Shown: one piece after another, positions 12,240 to 22,767 of the stretch
How positions within the stretch are numbered: position 1 is the stretch's first letter
Layout: every line of letters begins with the position of its first letter
Assembly (NCBI GenBank): GCA_016648135.1
Contig: JADDOH010007936.1
Span: forward strand, 1-64,000
From: Agrypnia vestita
Lineage: Eukaryota > Arthropoda > Insecta > Trichoptera > Phryganeidae
DNA: 64,000 nt
Direction of reading: 5' to 3'
The notes under the pieces: model-generated
Seen by the model: the letters and a program-made list of their open reading frames with translations, nothing else
Told to the model about the DNA's origin: nothing
The model's database searches: none
Made by a program: the position numbers and the translations under genes

Positions 12240-12345
12240 GTTAATATGAACTGTTAATATGATATGTTAATATGATATGTTAATATGATATGCTAATATG
12301 ATATGCTAATATGATATGCTAATATGATATGTTAATATAACTAAA
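12240..12345. repeat. 15-bp tandem repeat
   Basis: About seven units of TTAATATGATATG in a 15-bp period, with T/C variation at one site (GTTAATATGATAT versus GCTAATATGATAT). The array is clean and bounded by non-repetitive sequence. Confidence 0.9.
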
Positions 12346-12809
12346 GCGGCTCGAGAGAGAGTTCAGTGCGCACATCACCGAAAGGACCCTGAGATTGAAA
12401 TAAAGGAGTAAGGTTAGTCCCATTCTTCTCCGACTGAACTAGCTGGTGATGACGAGGGGCTCAGGTCATGAGGATCTGAACTTCACGTCATAGTGTTTAT
12501 ATTGGTTTACTTATAATTCCGTAGTTGGCGGATAAAATTTATTTTATCGTGATTTGTCGAAAATTAGATATTTTATATTTTTTAATTTTTTCGTGAATTT
12601 TTTAAGATCAAAAGAATAAGAAAATTACGAGTCATGTAAACAATCAGTAAATTATAGTCGATTAATGGTTGTTAGTTTTAGATAAAACATTTTCATTATA
12701 CTTATAAACGTATATGTTTCTTCTCAATTGGGTTGGATGGATTACGAATGCGAATGGTCAGATGTTACGTGTTTTTGATATTATTTTATAGAATGGAAGC
12801 ACGGACGCT
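12346..12809. other. No recognised feature
   Basis: A GC-moderate part (12346-12480) grades into AT-rich DNA. No coding signal seen. Confidence 0.5.
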
Positions 12810-13140
12810 TATCGAAGAATTTATAAGATGACTTAAGTCATTCGAGATGTGTACATATATGGCAATACTCAAAAAAAACTGGATGGACAGATTTACGATA
12901 TTATGGGTCGAATGAATAAAGATAAAGCTATTAAAACAATTATAATTCGACAACTTCAATATCTCGGACATGTTATGAGACATCCAGAGAAGTACGAGAT
13001 CTTGCATCTCATAATGCAGCGGGGCCCTGGAAAAAGGGGAACGTCATGGCTGAAAAACCAGGGACAGTCTACTGTAGGCTGTTCCAGGCCGCAGTAAGCA
13101 GAGTTCTCATAGCCAACATGATAGCCAACGTGCGTTGAAT
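12810..13140 (+). pseudogene. LINE reverse transcriptase C-terminal remnant
   Basis: In changing frames the plus strand gives KSFEMCTYMAILKKNWMDRF, then MGRMNKDKAI, then RQLQYLGHVMRHPEKYEI, then RGPGKRGTSWLKN and VLIANMIANVR-like ends. This is the conserved tail of a widespread insect LINE ORF2: AFEMWxxRRxLxIxWxDR, RxLxYLGHVMR, GPGRRxxSWLKNLR, then FRAA..IA.MIANIR. At least two frameshifts and stops make it inactive. The RT core is missing. The last part runs into unrelated AT-rich DNA near 13140. Confidence 0.8.
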
Positions 13141-14286
13141 GGATAAGGCGGATAAGGTTCAACGAAAAAAAGAAAAAATAATGTTTCCTCATACTCTAAA
13201 AAAGTAAAAGCAAAACTAATTATATTCTGATAGATTCTTATATTGCAGCATTGTGTTATAGAAGTTAAGCCCGCAAAAATTAAATACAATAGATTTTCTG
13301 TGTATATTTTTTGTTCTGAAACTTAATTATCATATAATTTGTATATTTTTATACTGAAAATTTATTATCATACAATTTCTATATTTTTTATTCCGAAAAT
13401 TAATTATCATATTATTTGTATATTTTTTATACTAAAAAATTAATTATCGTATAATTTGTATCCATAGCCAAGAGGTAATGCTTCCGTTTCTGAACTTAGA
13501 GTTAACATAAATTGTAAATAACTCGCAAGGCTTATTATAAAATTGCAGTATCCATGAATTGGACCATCCCTTCCCTTCGGGACACTCTTCATCACACTCT
13601 TCATCCCCCTTGGCAATTGTTTCTGTTGCATTTGCTCCGCTCTCCGCGCGACAGCCGAGGTAGGTACCGCTTTGTTGTAGCGTAATGATAAGCTCCATTG
13701 TGGAACCACCCCATCTGTTGCGCCACTCCAGCAGCGGTGCACAGACGCTGCAGGCGGACTTCCTCACAGGAAAGGCATCAAATTCCGGAACAGGCCATAT
13801 CGTCGGGCAACTGACATTCAGTGAAATTAAGCGTGGATACCAGATCTATGCAAGCAGATGTCGCAACTGACCAAAATTTGCAAGAACCACCCATCTCATG
13901 AAACGTAAAAGTCCGACTGGCTTAAGTGGTTACACCACCCTGGGAGCCTAAGATACAGACATTTTTTTACAAGAAGGTGATTAATTATTAAATATTTTTA
14001 TAGGCACTTAGTAAAGTATATACCTATTGCACTCTTATTTTATTTGAAATTTTTTGAAAAGACGATAAAAATGCCCTTCACATTTTCATTCCATTCATCC
14101 TCAGCCGTGACTGAGATGTAACATTCCCCAATGCACGTTTATCTGAGACAGAAAAAAAGGTCATGTATTTTTATTAAGAAATTGAGTATATATATGTAAT
14201 GTGGCATATGGCACGATTTAAAAAAATAATAAAAGGGAGCTGTTTGAAAAAACAAAAATTCCTTAAAAATTATAAACGATTGTTGT
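13141..14286. other. Mixed, unassigned; GC-richer block 13550-13870
   Basis: The section at 13300-13450 holds about four imperfect units of ATTATCATAxxATTTxTATATTTTT (period ~57 bp). The GC-richer block at 13550-13870 has a 107-codon minus-strand frame (13444-13767) and CTCTTCATCACACTCTTCATC as a local direct repeat. I recognise no domain. An old retroelement 3' end is possible but unsupported. Confidence 0.4.
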
Positions 14287-14288
14287 TA

Positions 14289-14431
14289 CAGTTGCCGGCA
14301 AATTTCTTGAAATTTTTTGGCGTAGTGGGGGAATGCGCAGAAGACAAAATTTGGGTCTCTTTGGTGGAACGGTACATGCGCAAACTTCCCCCCACTACGC
14401 CGTAAAGTTTCAAGATGTTTGCCGGCTACTG
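14289..14431. mobile_element. 143-bp MITE with ~45-bp TIRs and TA target site
   Basis: The left end reads CAGTTGCCGGCAAATTTCTT. The complement of the right end reads CAGTAGCCGGCAAACATCTT. The arms continue through GGCGTAGTGGGGG to TGCGCA on each side, leaving a core of about 45 bp. TA directly precedes (14287-14288) and follows (14432-14433) the element. TA duplication and CAG...CTG ends are usual for Tc1/mariner-type MITEs. It has no coding capacity and would depend on a transposase supplied elsewhere. Confidence 0.9.
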
Positions 14432-14559
14432 TATTAATTAATTTATTATTTTGGATTAAAAAAACCTTATCCAACATCATACATATTTTATTTCTAAATA
14501 AGTACATGACTTTCTTTTCTGTCTCGCACAAACATGCACCAAGGAATGTTGCATGATGT

Positions 14560-14830
14560 TCTCCATAGCTCTTTATGAATTCGAAACATGCACCCTGAGA
14601 AGGCAAGAAAGAAACATGCCCGACGCCTTCGAGATGTGGCGTCGGTGTCATTTGTTGCGAATAGCGTATATTATAAGACGAATGAATATGTCTTATTTTC
14701 TAGAATGGTTTTGTACCAGACAGAGGGTGGTGGCACTAAAAATAGCCCAAGGTCGCGAAGGGAGGAGAAAAGCAGTTCACGCTGTAGTGGCACAATAATG
14801 GACTACCAGAGAGATCGAAATTAGACTTAA
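14560..14830 (+). pseudogene. LINE reverse transcriptase C-terminal remnant
   Basis: The plus-strand frame starting at 14553 reads YEFETCTLRRQERNMPDAF then EMWRRCHLLRIAY. This matches the LINE ORF2 segment with (Y)GxETWTLRxxxxxxxxAFEMWxWRRxLRIxW. Downstream residues (RREGRRKAVHAVVA) are less certain. The tryptophans expected in ETWTL and EMWCW are partly changed, and no RT core is present. It probably belongs to the same LINE group as 12810-13140, but they cannot be pieces of one colinear copy because the matching segments overlap. Confidence 0.7.
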
Positions 14831-16243
14831 CTACAGGGCCCACTGTATATTCATCCAATACATGATCACACATATATGTGTAACGTGCAATGAAATGTAC
14901 TGTTACTACGAATATGTATAATTCTACAGTTTGTAGAAAGAAGACGAGAGAGTAACCTTAGAAAGTGGCTCAATGTTCAAAAAGCCGAAAATTTTATTCA
15001 TCTTATACAGAACAAATCAACATACTGCAACTTGGTCCTCAACCTTCGATAGAAGACAACAGATGATGAAGAAGACGAACGTGTATTGCTGATCTTGTGT
15101 TGTCCCTGTTAGCCAATGTGGAAGGGACTGAAGGATTGAAGTGATTCAAGCTAAAACAAATACGTGTCAGTATTCATGATGTACTTATATGAAAAATTAC
15201 AAAAACAGTAGTTACTACAGCTATTACTTTTGTACTGTTACAAAAGTAATAGCTGAAGTCGATATTAATTCTTACGACCCAAGAATTCAGAATTCTTGAT
15301 TATTTCTCTTGAAAACAATACGTTTACATAACAATGCCTTTTTACTACCCAGAGATTTTTCCTTCAAGATTTTCAGGTAGACAAAGCATTTCTTTCAGGC
15401 GCAAACACGTTTAATTAGGTTGTGAAAATAACACAAAGAAAAAGTGAAGTGGTAAATTTAATCACCAGAGTTTACAGTGCTAATAAAATAATTATAATGG
15501 TTTGCTAAGAACACAGCTTTTGGGATAATTAGGTAAAATTGCTGTTAATTAAACCACAAACAAGAATTAATTTTAAAAAATATATAGCCGTTCTCAAAGA
15601 TAATTATATTTAAACAGATCGTCAACAGGACATTCATTATTGACCCTGATAGATGGTTCTAGAATGACATTAAAAAATTAAGTTTAAATATTCTATGAAC
15701 ATTTTGAATATAACTACATGATTTCACGATATACCTACATTTTATGATAGAGTTATAATAAATAATGTCAGAATGATAAAGTAAACTGTCGCAAATCAAT
15801 CAATACAATTTAGGAATGAGTTCTACACAGCAATAGTTCTAGATAACAAGTTATACGACGATTGTGCGGGTCCCAAGGTCAACACCGTGTGTCTACAAGT
15901 AGTGGTTCTCGGTGAAATATAATCAAGTCTTGTATGATGAGCATGTATTATACGCTCAAGCAACCGTCAACAAAGTTTTTGAATATTTCGTTTTTGAATT
16001 GAGCCTGTGTCATGTAGAATACATTAAGGTTTCTGTCACTGGCTGGTATCTTGTTAAAGTGATTGATCATTCGACTTTCGCAATTTTTCATAACTATAGT
16101 ATAAATTATAATTTATATAGTATAAATTAAATAATTGCGAATAATCAAGAACTTCAGCAATAATATTTAAAAATAATTTTTCAAATAATTTAGAAAAACA
16201 AAAAACAAAAGACATTATTGATTTTGATATTTTGACATTGACC
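14831..16243. other. AT-rich, one perfect hairpin
   Basis: No gene seen. A perfect hairpin is at 15218-15255: arms CAGCTATTACTTTTGTA (15218-15234) and TACAAAAGTAATAGCTG (15239-15255) with a 4-nt loop. Near 16095-16130 ATAAATTATAATTTATATAG and TATAAATT form low-complexity palindromes. Confidence 0.6.
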
Positions 16244-16275
16244 CTGACGACGGAAAGGTTTTTCCGAAACATGTT
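16244..16275 (+). ncRNA. Hammerhead-ribozyme-like core, Penelope-type
   Basis: The sequence CTGACGA (16244-16250) is followed by one C, a stem arm GGAAA, a GGTT loop region, the arm TTTCC, and then GAAACATGTTGG. This reproduces the conserved hammerhead halves CUGANGA and GAAAC around a stem II. The same layout, including one extra base before stem II, occurs in the Penelope-like element at 24367-24400. Hammerhead motifs are known from Penelope-like element ends. No RT or GIY-YIG remnant is nearby, so this is a solitary terminal relic or an unrelated element that uses the motif. Cleavage is not shown. Confidence 0.5.
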
Positions 16276-17841
16276 GGTGTAATTAATCAAATAATATAAG
16301 AAGATATATACAAATAATACAATCAATATTATTTTTAAATGTCAATCTACAATGTTGCTGAATCAATTGAAAAAAAGAAACATAACTATAGCTATTAATT
16401 ACTACTGATCGAACAACCCAACTAAGAGTGCTATGTATTTATGCTATTGATATACCTAATATAATATAATTGAAATTTATATACCTAATATCATTTAAAA
16501 AAATAATATTTAATCTGCATTTGCTCTCCCTGTTCAGTGTTTTTTCTGAGAAGCATACTCTAAACGATTATGAAAAAATTAATTAAAAATGTATTTTTCA
16601 TTTTTATAGCGTTAACCTTGAAGTTGCATGGTTTCGATACAGGACGGATTTTCAGCCACCAAATAATTTATTATTGTTTTTGTGCGTCTGTTGTAATGAA
16701 GTACAGTGGTATCGGTAGACTTTAAAAATAGTCCAAGTCGTTTATATAAAGTTTGTTAGTTTTTTTGTAATTAATGATCTTTGTTCGCAGGTTCGGAGTA
16801 TCCTAGTATGCTGTAGGCTTTTTTTAAATAAAATTCTTATTATTTATTTTAATTAACTAAAAACTTTGTATAAACCAATCCATTTTTAAAATAATAATTA
16901 TGTTCAGCCCCTAATTTAACGCTATAAACATCAAAAAAATATTATTGGTGATTATTTTGAGGTCTTTGATAGATGACTTGACATTTATTGTTAATGTAAG
17001 CAAAATTAATGTTCTTTACTTTCCTCGAAAACAACAACATTTTAAAGGATTTTTAACATTCAGGTGAACATTAACACTAAACGGGATAAGAAATACCGAG
17101 AGAAGGTATTGTTTGTTTGTGAAGGTATAATTTTAAAAGGCCTCAGGACGTTCGTATTCCTTTTCCGTCGCTTCTGGTAAAAATCAATGGTAGAAACTGT
17201 ACAAAAAAGATTATCACTAAATCAAGTAGATCAAAGGTCGATAAATTAGAGACTCTTGTAGTCATTTTGCAACAAGTCTGACTGTCCGGTATTACTGGCT
17301 CGGCGATCGAAGCAATGGCCAGTAAATACTCTAAAATTATCTATGACTTCTTGATATTGAACCTTCGGCCCTCACGACCGAAATTGTCACAGTTTTAGCC
17401 TATCACCCAGGTAAAATAGTTTTTCCGAATAATCGACGATGAACACTGTAAATTCGGTACAATCATAAGAAACGAGTCTTCGTTAGAGAGTATAATAAAT
17501 TATTTAACAAGTAGTTAAGGTCCTAGATTCAAAATATAACGCAAAATATAACTGCGTTTATGTACACTTGGTTGAATTATGATGTTCCTGTGTACCTCAT
17601 TTGAATTTGTATCGGAGCTGGCCCATATTTTTCAAATTAGCTATTTTATTAAATGACAATTTTACTATAATCACGTATCCGCGAAAATTTGCTTTCTTGT
17701 AAATATAAAAAATATCACCAAAATACAGTACATTTGTACATAGGTGTTAAGTGGACCTTTGTAATAATTATAATCGAACAGTAAAGATTTTTTTTAATAT
17801 CTTGTATTTGAAAATAGGGTCATATTTAAAAAAAATAAGGA
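16276..17841. other. AT-rich, no recognised gene
   Basis: Long A/T-rich DNA. The immediate flank of the hammerhead-like motif (AATTAATCAAATAATATAAG) could be the end of the same element. Nothing else is identified. Short frames are low complexity. Confidence 0.55.
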
Positions 17842-18040
17842 TGTATATGTTACAGATGCCGACAGATAGACTACCAAAGCGGATATTCCAGGCAAGCCAA
17901 GAAAGCAGAAGACCAAGGGGCAGTCCTAGAAGGAGCTGGCGGAAGCAGTTGGAGGACTGCTGCGAAGCGAGGTTGCAACTAAATTGGGCTGACGTGGAGA
18001 GCGAGGCCCAAGATAGGAAACGTTGTAACCTTATATACGG
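17842..18040 (+). pseudogene. LINE ORF2 C-terminal remnant
   Basis: A single open frame reads MPTDRLPKRIFQASQ, then RPRGSPRRSWRKQLEDCCEA, then LNWADVESEAQDRKRC. This is the LINE ORF2 tail with (RM)xxDRLPKxxx, (K)RxxGxPRxxWxxQLxxDC and W.....AQDRxxW. The frame is intact here but covers only the last 60 or so residues of the expected protein, and the W after QDRK is lost. It is followed by an AGAAGAAGAATAAG tail and then, in opposite orientation, by a SINE (18100-18285). Confidence 0.7.
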
Positions 18041-18099
18041 TGCAGGGGTTATTTTACCCCAATCCATTAGGATAAAGTGTAGAAGAAGAATAAGAAAAA

Positions 18100-18285
18100 A
18101 ATAGAGATGCAAACACGGAATAAGTGTCGCATCAATTTTCCTAATATATTTTTTTAAATAAGCTATACACTTATGCTATGAAAATAGAACTCACTAGCTA
18201 GTGTCCTGGAATGAGGCTCGAACCACCGACTGCTGGATAACTAGGAGAGAGTCATATCCACTACACTAACAAGCTGCTCAAGATA
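18100..18285 (-). mobile_element. tRNA-derived SINE, family A, copy 1
   Basis: On the minus strand: GCAGCTTGTTAGTGTAGTGG, an A-box-like TGTAGTGGATATGACTC, a B-box-like GGTGGTTCGAGCC, CATTCCAGGACACTAG, an AT-rich body, and the 3' signature GATGCGACACTTATTCCGTG. The same order is at 39386-39566 and 58160-58324. The shared 3' signature shows these are copies of one SINE rather than tRNA genes. The acceptor ends do not pair. Confidence 0.8.
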
Positions 18286-19545
18286 TTTAATAAATTGAAA
18301 TGATTACGTCCAATCAATTGAAAATTAATTTGAAGTGTAGGTACCTACCTTATTATTCTCAATTCTCTCATATTATTCTCAATTACTCTCAATTCTCCTC
18401 TTATTCTCAATTATTCTCAAATTATTCTCAAACAAAAGTATATCAAATTGAATAACATGGATCTTTAAAAATATATCTCTTGTAAAAAAATGACAGAATT
18501 TTAATAACCGAATTGAGCATGACGCGCACTATCATTCATTGCCAAATATTTTTTGTACGCATAATAGAATGACAATGTGTACACCTACCTTAACAAATTT
18601 CAGAATCATCCGTAAACGCACAGTGCTATACGATATTGTAAAACATTATTTAAAAAATAAGCTTGAAATGTACAGCAAAGAAAAATAGTAGATAAATCTA
18701 TTCATTTGAATACTTCACATATAATATTATAAGAAACTTCTGTTCAAAATTTATCAAATTTCTTATAGAGCGAACGTGTTCAGCAACCAACCGCGGTCTA
18801 AATGCGAAAAATATTTTGTACTACCGAGATGAGTTAAGCCATAAAAACGCCCATAAAAATTTTACAAATGAACGAAATTGTTTTTTATCTTCGTTCTCAG
18901 AATTTTGTAGCTTTTCTGGGTCGAGTTATCATATCTCGGCTATCGACATTGCGCATTGCAGCATTGTCATTCGAAACGTCGGAAAATTAGTCTGGAAACT
19001 TAGTACAGAAAGATAAACAATAAATATCATAACGGATTTTCGGATTCGGATCCTAATTAACACTGATTTGATTAAATACAATATACTTTTAAATATATTG
19101 TTGTCATGTTGACTGCAGAGAATGATATACCAAATCAAGCCTAGGATTCATATTGGAAATCGCTGTGAACTCATAAAACTCCTATTCAGTAAAGTAATTT
19201 AATGTTTTTGAAAGGAAATTCTCTGATAAATATATGGGTCTGTGAAATAATCAGACAGGCCAGTGACGTATTTCCAGCATTCTTGGGTTGAAGGATATAT
19301 ATATATATATATGATACATAGAACTTGTGACATGGAACTAGCTGTGAGCTGTACTCGTGGAATGTATTCTGTAGGCCCTCCTATTTCTGTCTCCAAGTAA
19401 GGTGTATTAGCCCGCGACAAAGATAACTGGATCCGAGTTATACATTACACTAAAGCTCTCAATGGGCTGTAACTTAAATGAAAACACAAAAGCCAGAAGA
19501 AGGAAATACTAGAAAACATAAAATAGAAATCCTTTTTGTGTGTTT
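18286..19545. other. AT-rich with TATTCTCAA and (TA)n tracts
   Basis: About 18350-18432 is built from imperfect repeats of TTATTCTCAA/TTACTCTCAA. A short (TA) tract lies at about 19294-19311. Several short frames (for example 18816-19016) are unrecognised and not called. Confidence 0.6.
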
Positions 19546-20060
19546 ACAGTGTGTTTCATAGCTAGGAGAAAAACTTTACAAGTAGATTCCTGCCTTGAAA
19601 ATGGGTCGAAAATGTTCAAGCAACCATGACCTAATATCAATAGTTACGGAGATATGGAATATCAAAATTTGCAATATTTCTGACTTATTTTTTGCAAAAA
19701 GTTAAACTATTATTGGAGTAACTTATATAAATTATGAAAAATTCATTCGCTTATATTCAACTAAAAAAAATGACAAAAACTTTGTTTTATAATTAAAAAA
19801 ATAATAATTCAAAATTTTTCAAATGGGAATTTGAAGGTTTTTATCATTTTATTCGACTATTGGACTATTTGAATAAATTTTTCATAATAGATATAAGTAC
19901 TTGTAATGATTTTTGAAAAAAGTAAGTTTAGATATTGCATATCTCCACAACTATGGAGATATGCAATATGATTGTTTTTAGGGCACGATTGTTTGAACAT
20001 TTTCGACTCATTATCAATGCAAGAATCCACCTATAAAGAGTGACTACAATGAGACACCTG
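19546..20060. mobile_element. 515-bp foldback/MITE with long TIRs and TA target site
   Basis: The left end CAGTGTGTTTCATAG and the complement of the right end CAGGTGTCTCATTGTAG pair, and the inverted homology continues inward: TAGATTCCTGCCTTG with GGATTCTTGCATTG, GTCGAAAATGTTCAAGCAA with GTCGAAAATGTTCAAACAA, GGAGATATGGAATATC with GGAGATATGCAATATC, and ATTATGAAAAATTCATTCG with the inner right arm. TA flanks both sides (19544-19545, 20061-20062). The arms take up most of the element and there is no transposase frame. It fits a Tc1/mariner-type MITE. A smaller internal palindrome (TTGCATATCTCCA..TGGAGATATGCAA) lies near 19935-19970. Confidence 0.8.
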
Positions 20061-20062
20061 TA

Positions 20063-20469
20063 TGACAGCGTTGTCTATGCGTGCCGTTCACCCCTATTCA
20101 TAGACAAGCATGATTGGGGTACACTGGTTGAATGGCATTTTCCAATGGTTATCGTGAAATATCGTGAGACGTCAAAAATGATAATACTCATAAACGTTTC
20201 TTACATTACTTAGTTATTTTTGTGCCCTAGCGGTTTATTCATAAATCAAAACATATTGAGTGTGTGATTATGGTTTTGCCCTTTCCCAATGCGTGTCGCT
20301 AGTTGTACTGCTTACGTGAATTATAAAATGCCAATACTTTTATTCGATAGTATTTAATGTCAGCTGTCAAACGCAGTATGTGACATTGATTGAAGTATAT
20401 ACAAATAGTATTCTTAACTCCTTGAAAATACCATTTGCAAAAAGTTTTATTACAAGTCTTATTGTTTGT
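20063..20469. other. Spacer between MITE and mariner remnant
   Basis: AT-rich. It may contain the degraded 5' terminal repeat of the mariner that follows, but I could not define it. Confidence 0.45.
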
Positions 20470-21400
20470 TTGTGGAAATTTACGGTGAGCATCGAATAAA
20501 TAAGCATTAAATACAATTTGCAAAAAACGGTTTCGGCGATTCAAAAATCACGATTTTAGCACTGAGGATTAAGAGCATGGAAAACCACAAATAAAATGTA
20601 GATGCTGAATTGGAAACGTTATTTTCTGAAGATTCTTGCCAAACACAATCAGAAATGGCTGTAACATTAAATGTTGAACCGTTGAAATGGTTCAAAAAGC
20701 TAGTAGCCGGGTTCCACGTGAAATAAAAGAAAGAGATACCGAACGTCGAAAAACAAAAACAACAAAGAAAGGTTTTTTAGTATCGAATGGTTATACTGGA
20801 GATGAAAAATTGATACATTAGGAGATCTCAAAAGTAAAATATCCTGGGTGAAGCCTGGTGAAGCTGATCCATCACAACCAAAGCGAGATATTCATTGCAA
20901 TAAGGTCTATGCTCTGGATCTGGTGAGATCAGTAAGGTGTGGTATATTATGAACTGCTGGAATCAGGTAAAACTATCAATGGCAATGTCTTCCAATGACA
21001 ACCAACATGTTTGAAGCGAAATATATAGGAAAAACGACCAGAAAAGGTGAATTAATATAACAAATTACCTTTCTTGCATGAAAATGCAAAATCACATGTT
21101 GCAAACGTTGTGAAAAATTACTCAAAAGGCCAGAATTGGAAAATTCTACCCCACCCGCCATATTCACCAGACATAGCTAGCTCCTTCATTCCGTATTCCA
21201 GTCGATGCAGTTATCTCTTTCTGGACAACGGTTCTGGACAGCGCAGAGATCGAAAATAGGCTCATTGATTGGATCGCCTTCAAAGACCAGAATTTATTCA
21301 CAGAGGGAATCCGTCAATTGCCTGAAAGATGGGAGAAAGTTGTAATTGCAGATGCTTTCAATAAATATTTTTTTTATTTTCATGAAAAGCAAATGTGTTT
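20470..21400 (+). pseudogene. Dead mariner transposase
   Basis: Colinear pieces of a mariner transposase occur in shifting frames: EIYGEHRI and FRRFKNHDFS (DNA-binding half), PREIKERDTERRK, VSNGYTGDEKLIH, WVKPGEADPSQPKRDIH, GVVYYELLESGKTINGNVF, FLHENAKSHVANVVK and WKILPHPPYSPDIAS, then a tail to about 21400. Known mariners are ~345 residues with a D,D34D catalytic triad. Here the first Asp (GDEK) is kept, the second (normally HDN) reads HEN, and the third, expected just after PYSPDxAPS, is missing. Multiple stops, frameshifts and small deletions confirm it is inactive. Terminal repeats were not resolved. Confidence 0.85.
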
Positions 21401-21465
21401 TATTTTAACAAAGAAGGTCATAAAGATTTTAAAATTAAAAATTATTATTTTTTTATAAAATACTA

Positions 21466-21910
21466 GCTGTTACTATCCAGCGTTGCACGGGTTAAGGATT
21501 AAGTTAAAAATAAGTTTGTGGAAGGAAAAAAACGATTCCATTGTTATGTTCCACCGGGTCCTAAAGAATTATGTAAAACTTGAATCCAATCGGCCGAACG
21601 GTACAGATTTGTATGGAAAATATATCACTGGAAGGAGGAAGAGTGAAGTGGGAGGGAGAAATGTCACCTACATTACCTGCCGCGTCCTATAAAATAAGTA
21701 TGGAAAATTTGGGTCAAATCGGTCAAACAGTGTTGGTGTAAACGGTACAGAAAATATATCAGAGGGTGGGGTTAAAGGGGAGAGAGAAATGTGGCGTTTG
21801 TTACCTGTCGGGTCCTAAAGAATAAATATGCAAAATTTGAGTCAGATCGATCAAACGGTATAGATCTGCATGGAAAATATAGCATTGGAAGAAAAGTGCA
21901 TTTTATATAT
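21466..21910. repeat. ACTAGCTGT-led dispersed element with ~130-bp units
   Basis: It starts with TACTAGCTGTTACTATCCAG and GCGTTGCACGGG, a type of start seen in many insect dispersed repeats (general recollection). Three diverged units begin near 21553, 21681 and 21812. Each contains GGGTCCTAAAGAAT, an AAACTTGAATCCAATCGG-like stretch, a GATTTGTATGGAAAATATA-like block and a GAAATGT..TTACCTG block. The sequence looks non-coding. A related start word, CTAGCTGTGCCCGAGCGG, occurs near 45378. Confidence 0.5.
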
Positions 21911-22186
21911 TAACAATTATAATGCCAACTAGTGACTGTTTCTACAATGAATCCGCTTTATTTTAGAATTGTGGAAGTAGGTATATTGTTTTGTATTTAA
22001 TATTGTAATTAATGCAATATTAAAGGTTTTTATGAATCTCAAGGGCTATCCACCAACATAACCACCGGTGGGTGGTTGTGGAAAAAACTTGGTGGGTAGG
22101 GAAACACGGGTTTCTTTATATATATATACATATATATTATATATATATATATATAATATGTTAAATCTAAGGCTTTCACGGGTACA
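21911..22186. other. Spacer ending in (TA)n beside the Penelope-like element
   Basis: AT-rich DNA with an inverted GGTGGGTGGTTGTGG-type stretch near 22067-22100, then a (TA)n tract at about 22118-22158. That tract probably marks the insertion target of the element on its right, because (TA)n also borders the other end. Confidence 0.6.
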
Positions 22187-22189
22187 ATA

Positions 22190-22767
22190 TATGTTAGTTC
22201 TAACTACTTTGGGGGTAACCCGCGTCAAATTCTGGTCGTCAGGACCAGTCGTCTGCCGACGTTTCAAACAGATCTCACTGTTCATCTTCAGGGCGCCTTG
22301 TCGATGAGCTGCTTCTCCAAAAAGCGTACAACCGTTTGGGTCCGGAGCTCACCGTCAAGTGAAAGTTTGTAAAATTCTGCGTCAGGTGTTTGTGGAGGAG
22401 TGGGTTTCTCCAGCGACGCCGTTAATGTGTTTTGCTCGGCTTCTAGTAATCCGTATATTTACTTTATTATCGTCATTATACAATGTTGAGAAGGTTGGAT
22501 TTTCTAATTGCTTCGGTGTTTTCATCGTGATTTCTGGTTTATTATTATTAATATTATTTGTACTAGAAATTTGATTATTATTATTAAGAATGTTACTCCA
22601 TGCGGTCGGAAGTCGAATGCTATCGTCTCTGTTGTTCATTATATTATTATTTCTTTTATTTATTTCAATTGCCTCTCTGTAGATTCTAAATGTTTCATTA
22701 TTGAGGCTGGCAACTACTTTTGAGTTGTCGAAGTCTATTTTATGATTCTCCGTTAGAGAGTGGTGGA
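22190..22767 (-). repeat. Inverted copy of the Penelope-like 3' part
   Basis: This is the reverse complement of 23891-24468. Paired landmarks are GTTAGTTCTAACTACTTTGG (22194) with its complement at 24448, and CCGTTAGAGAGTGGTGGA ending at 22767 with TCCACCACTCTC starting at 23891. Differences are few, for example CAAACAG here against GAACAG in the hammerhead stem. Open frames seen here on the minus strand (such as 22382-22804) are just the end of the PLE protein in its inverted copy. Confidence 0.95.
22258..22291 (-). ncRNA. Hammerhead-like motif in inverted PLE arm
   Basis: On the minus strand: CTGAAGA, one T, GAACAG, a GTGAGAT loop region, CTGTTT, GAAACGTCGG. It is the counterpart of 24367-24400, with one changed stem base (TTT for TTC) that leaves a G-U-type pair possible. 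It matches the hammerhead consensus halves CUGANGA and GAAAC. Confidence 0.5.

Noticed and set aside
12810..14830. Joining the two LINE scraps into one element
   Set aside because: Both contain the same ORF2 segment (EMW...R.L.I.W), so they are separate copies, and a MITE and unrelated DNA lie between.
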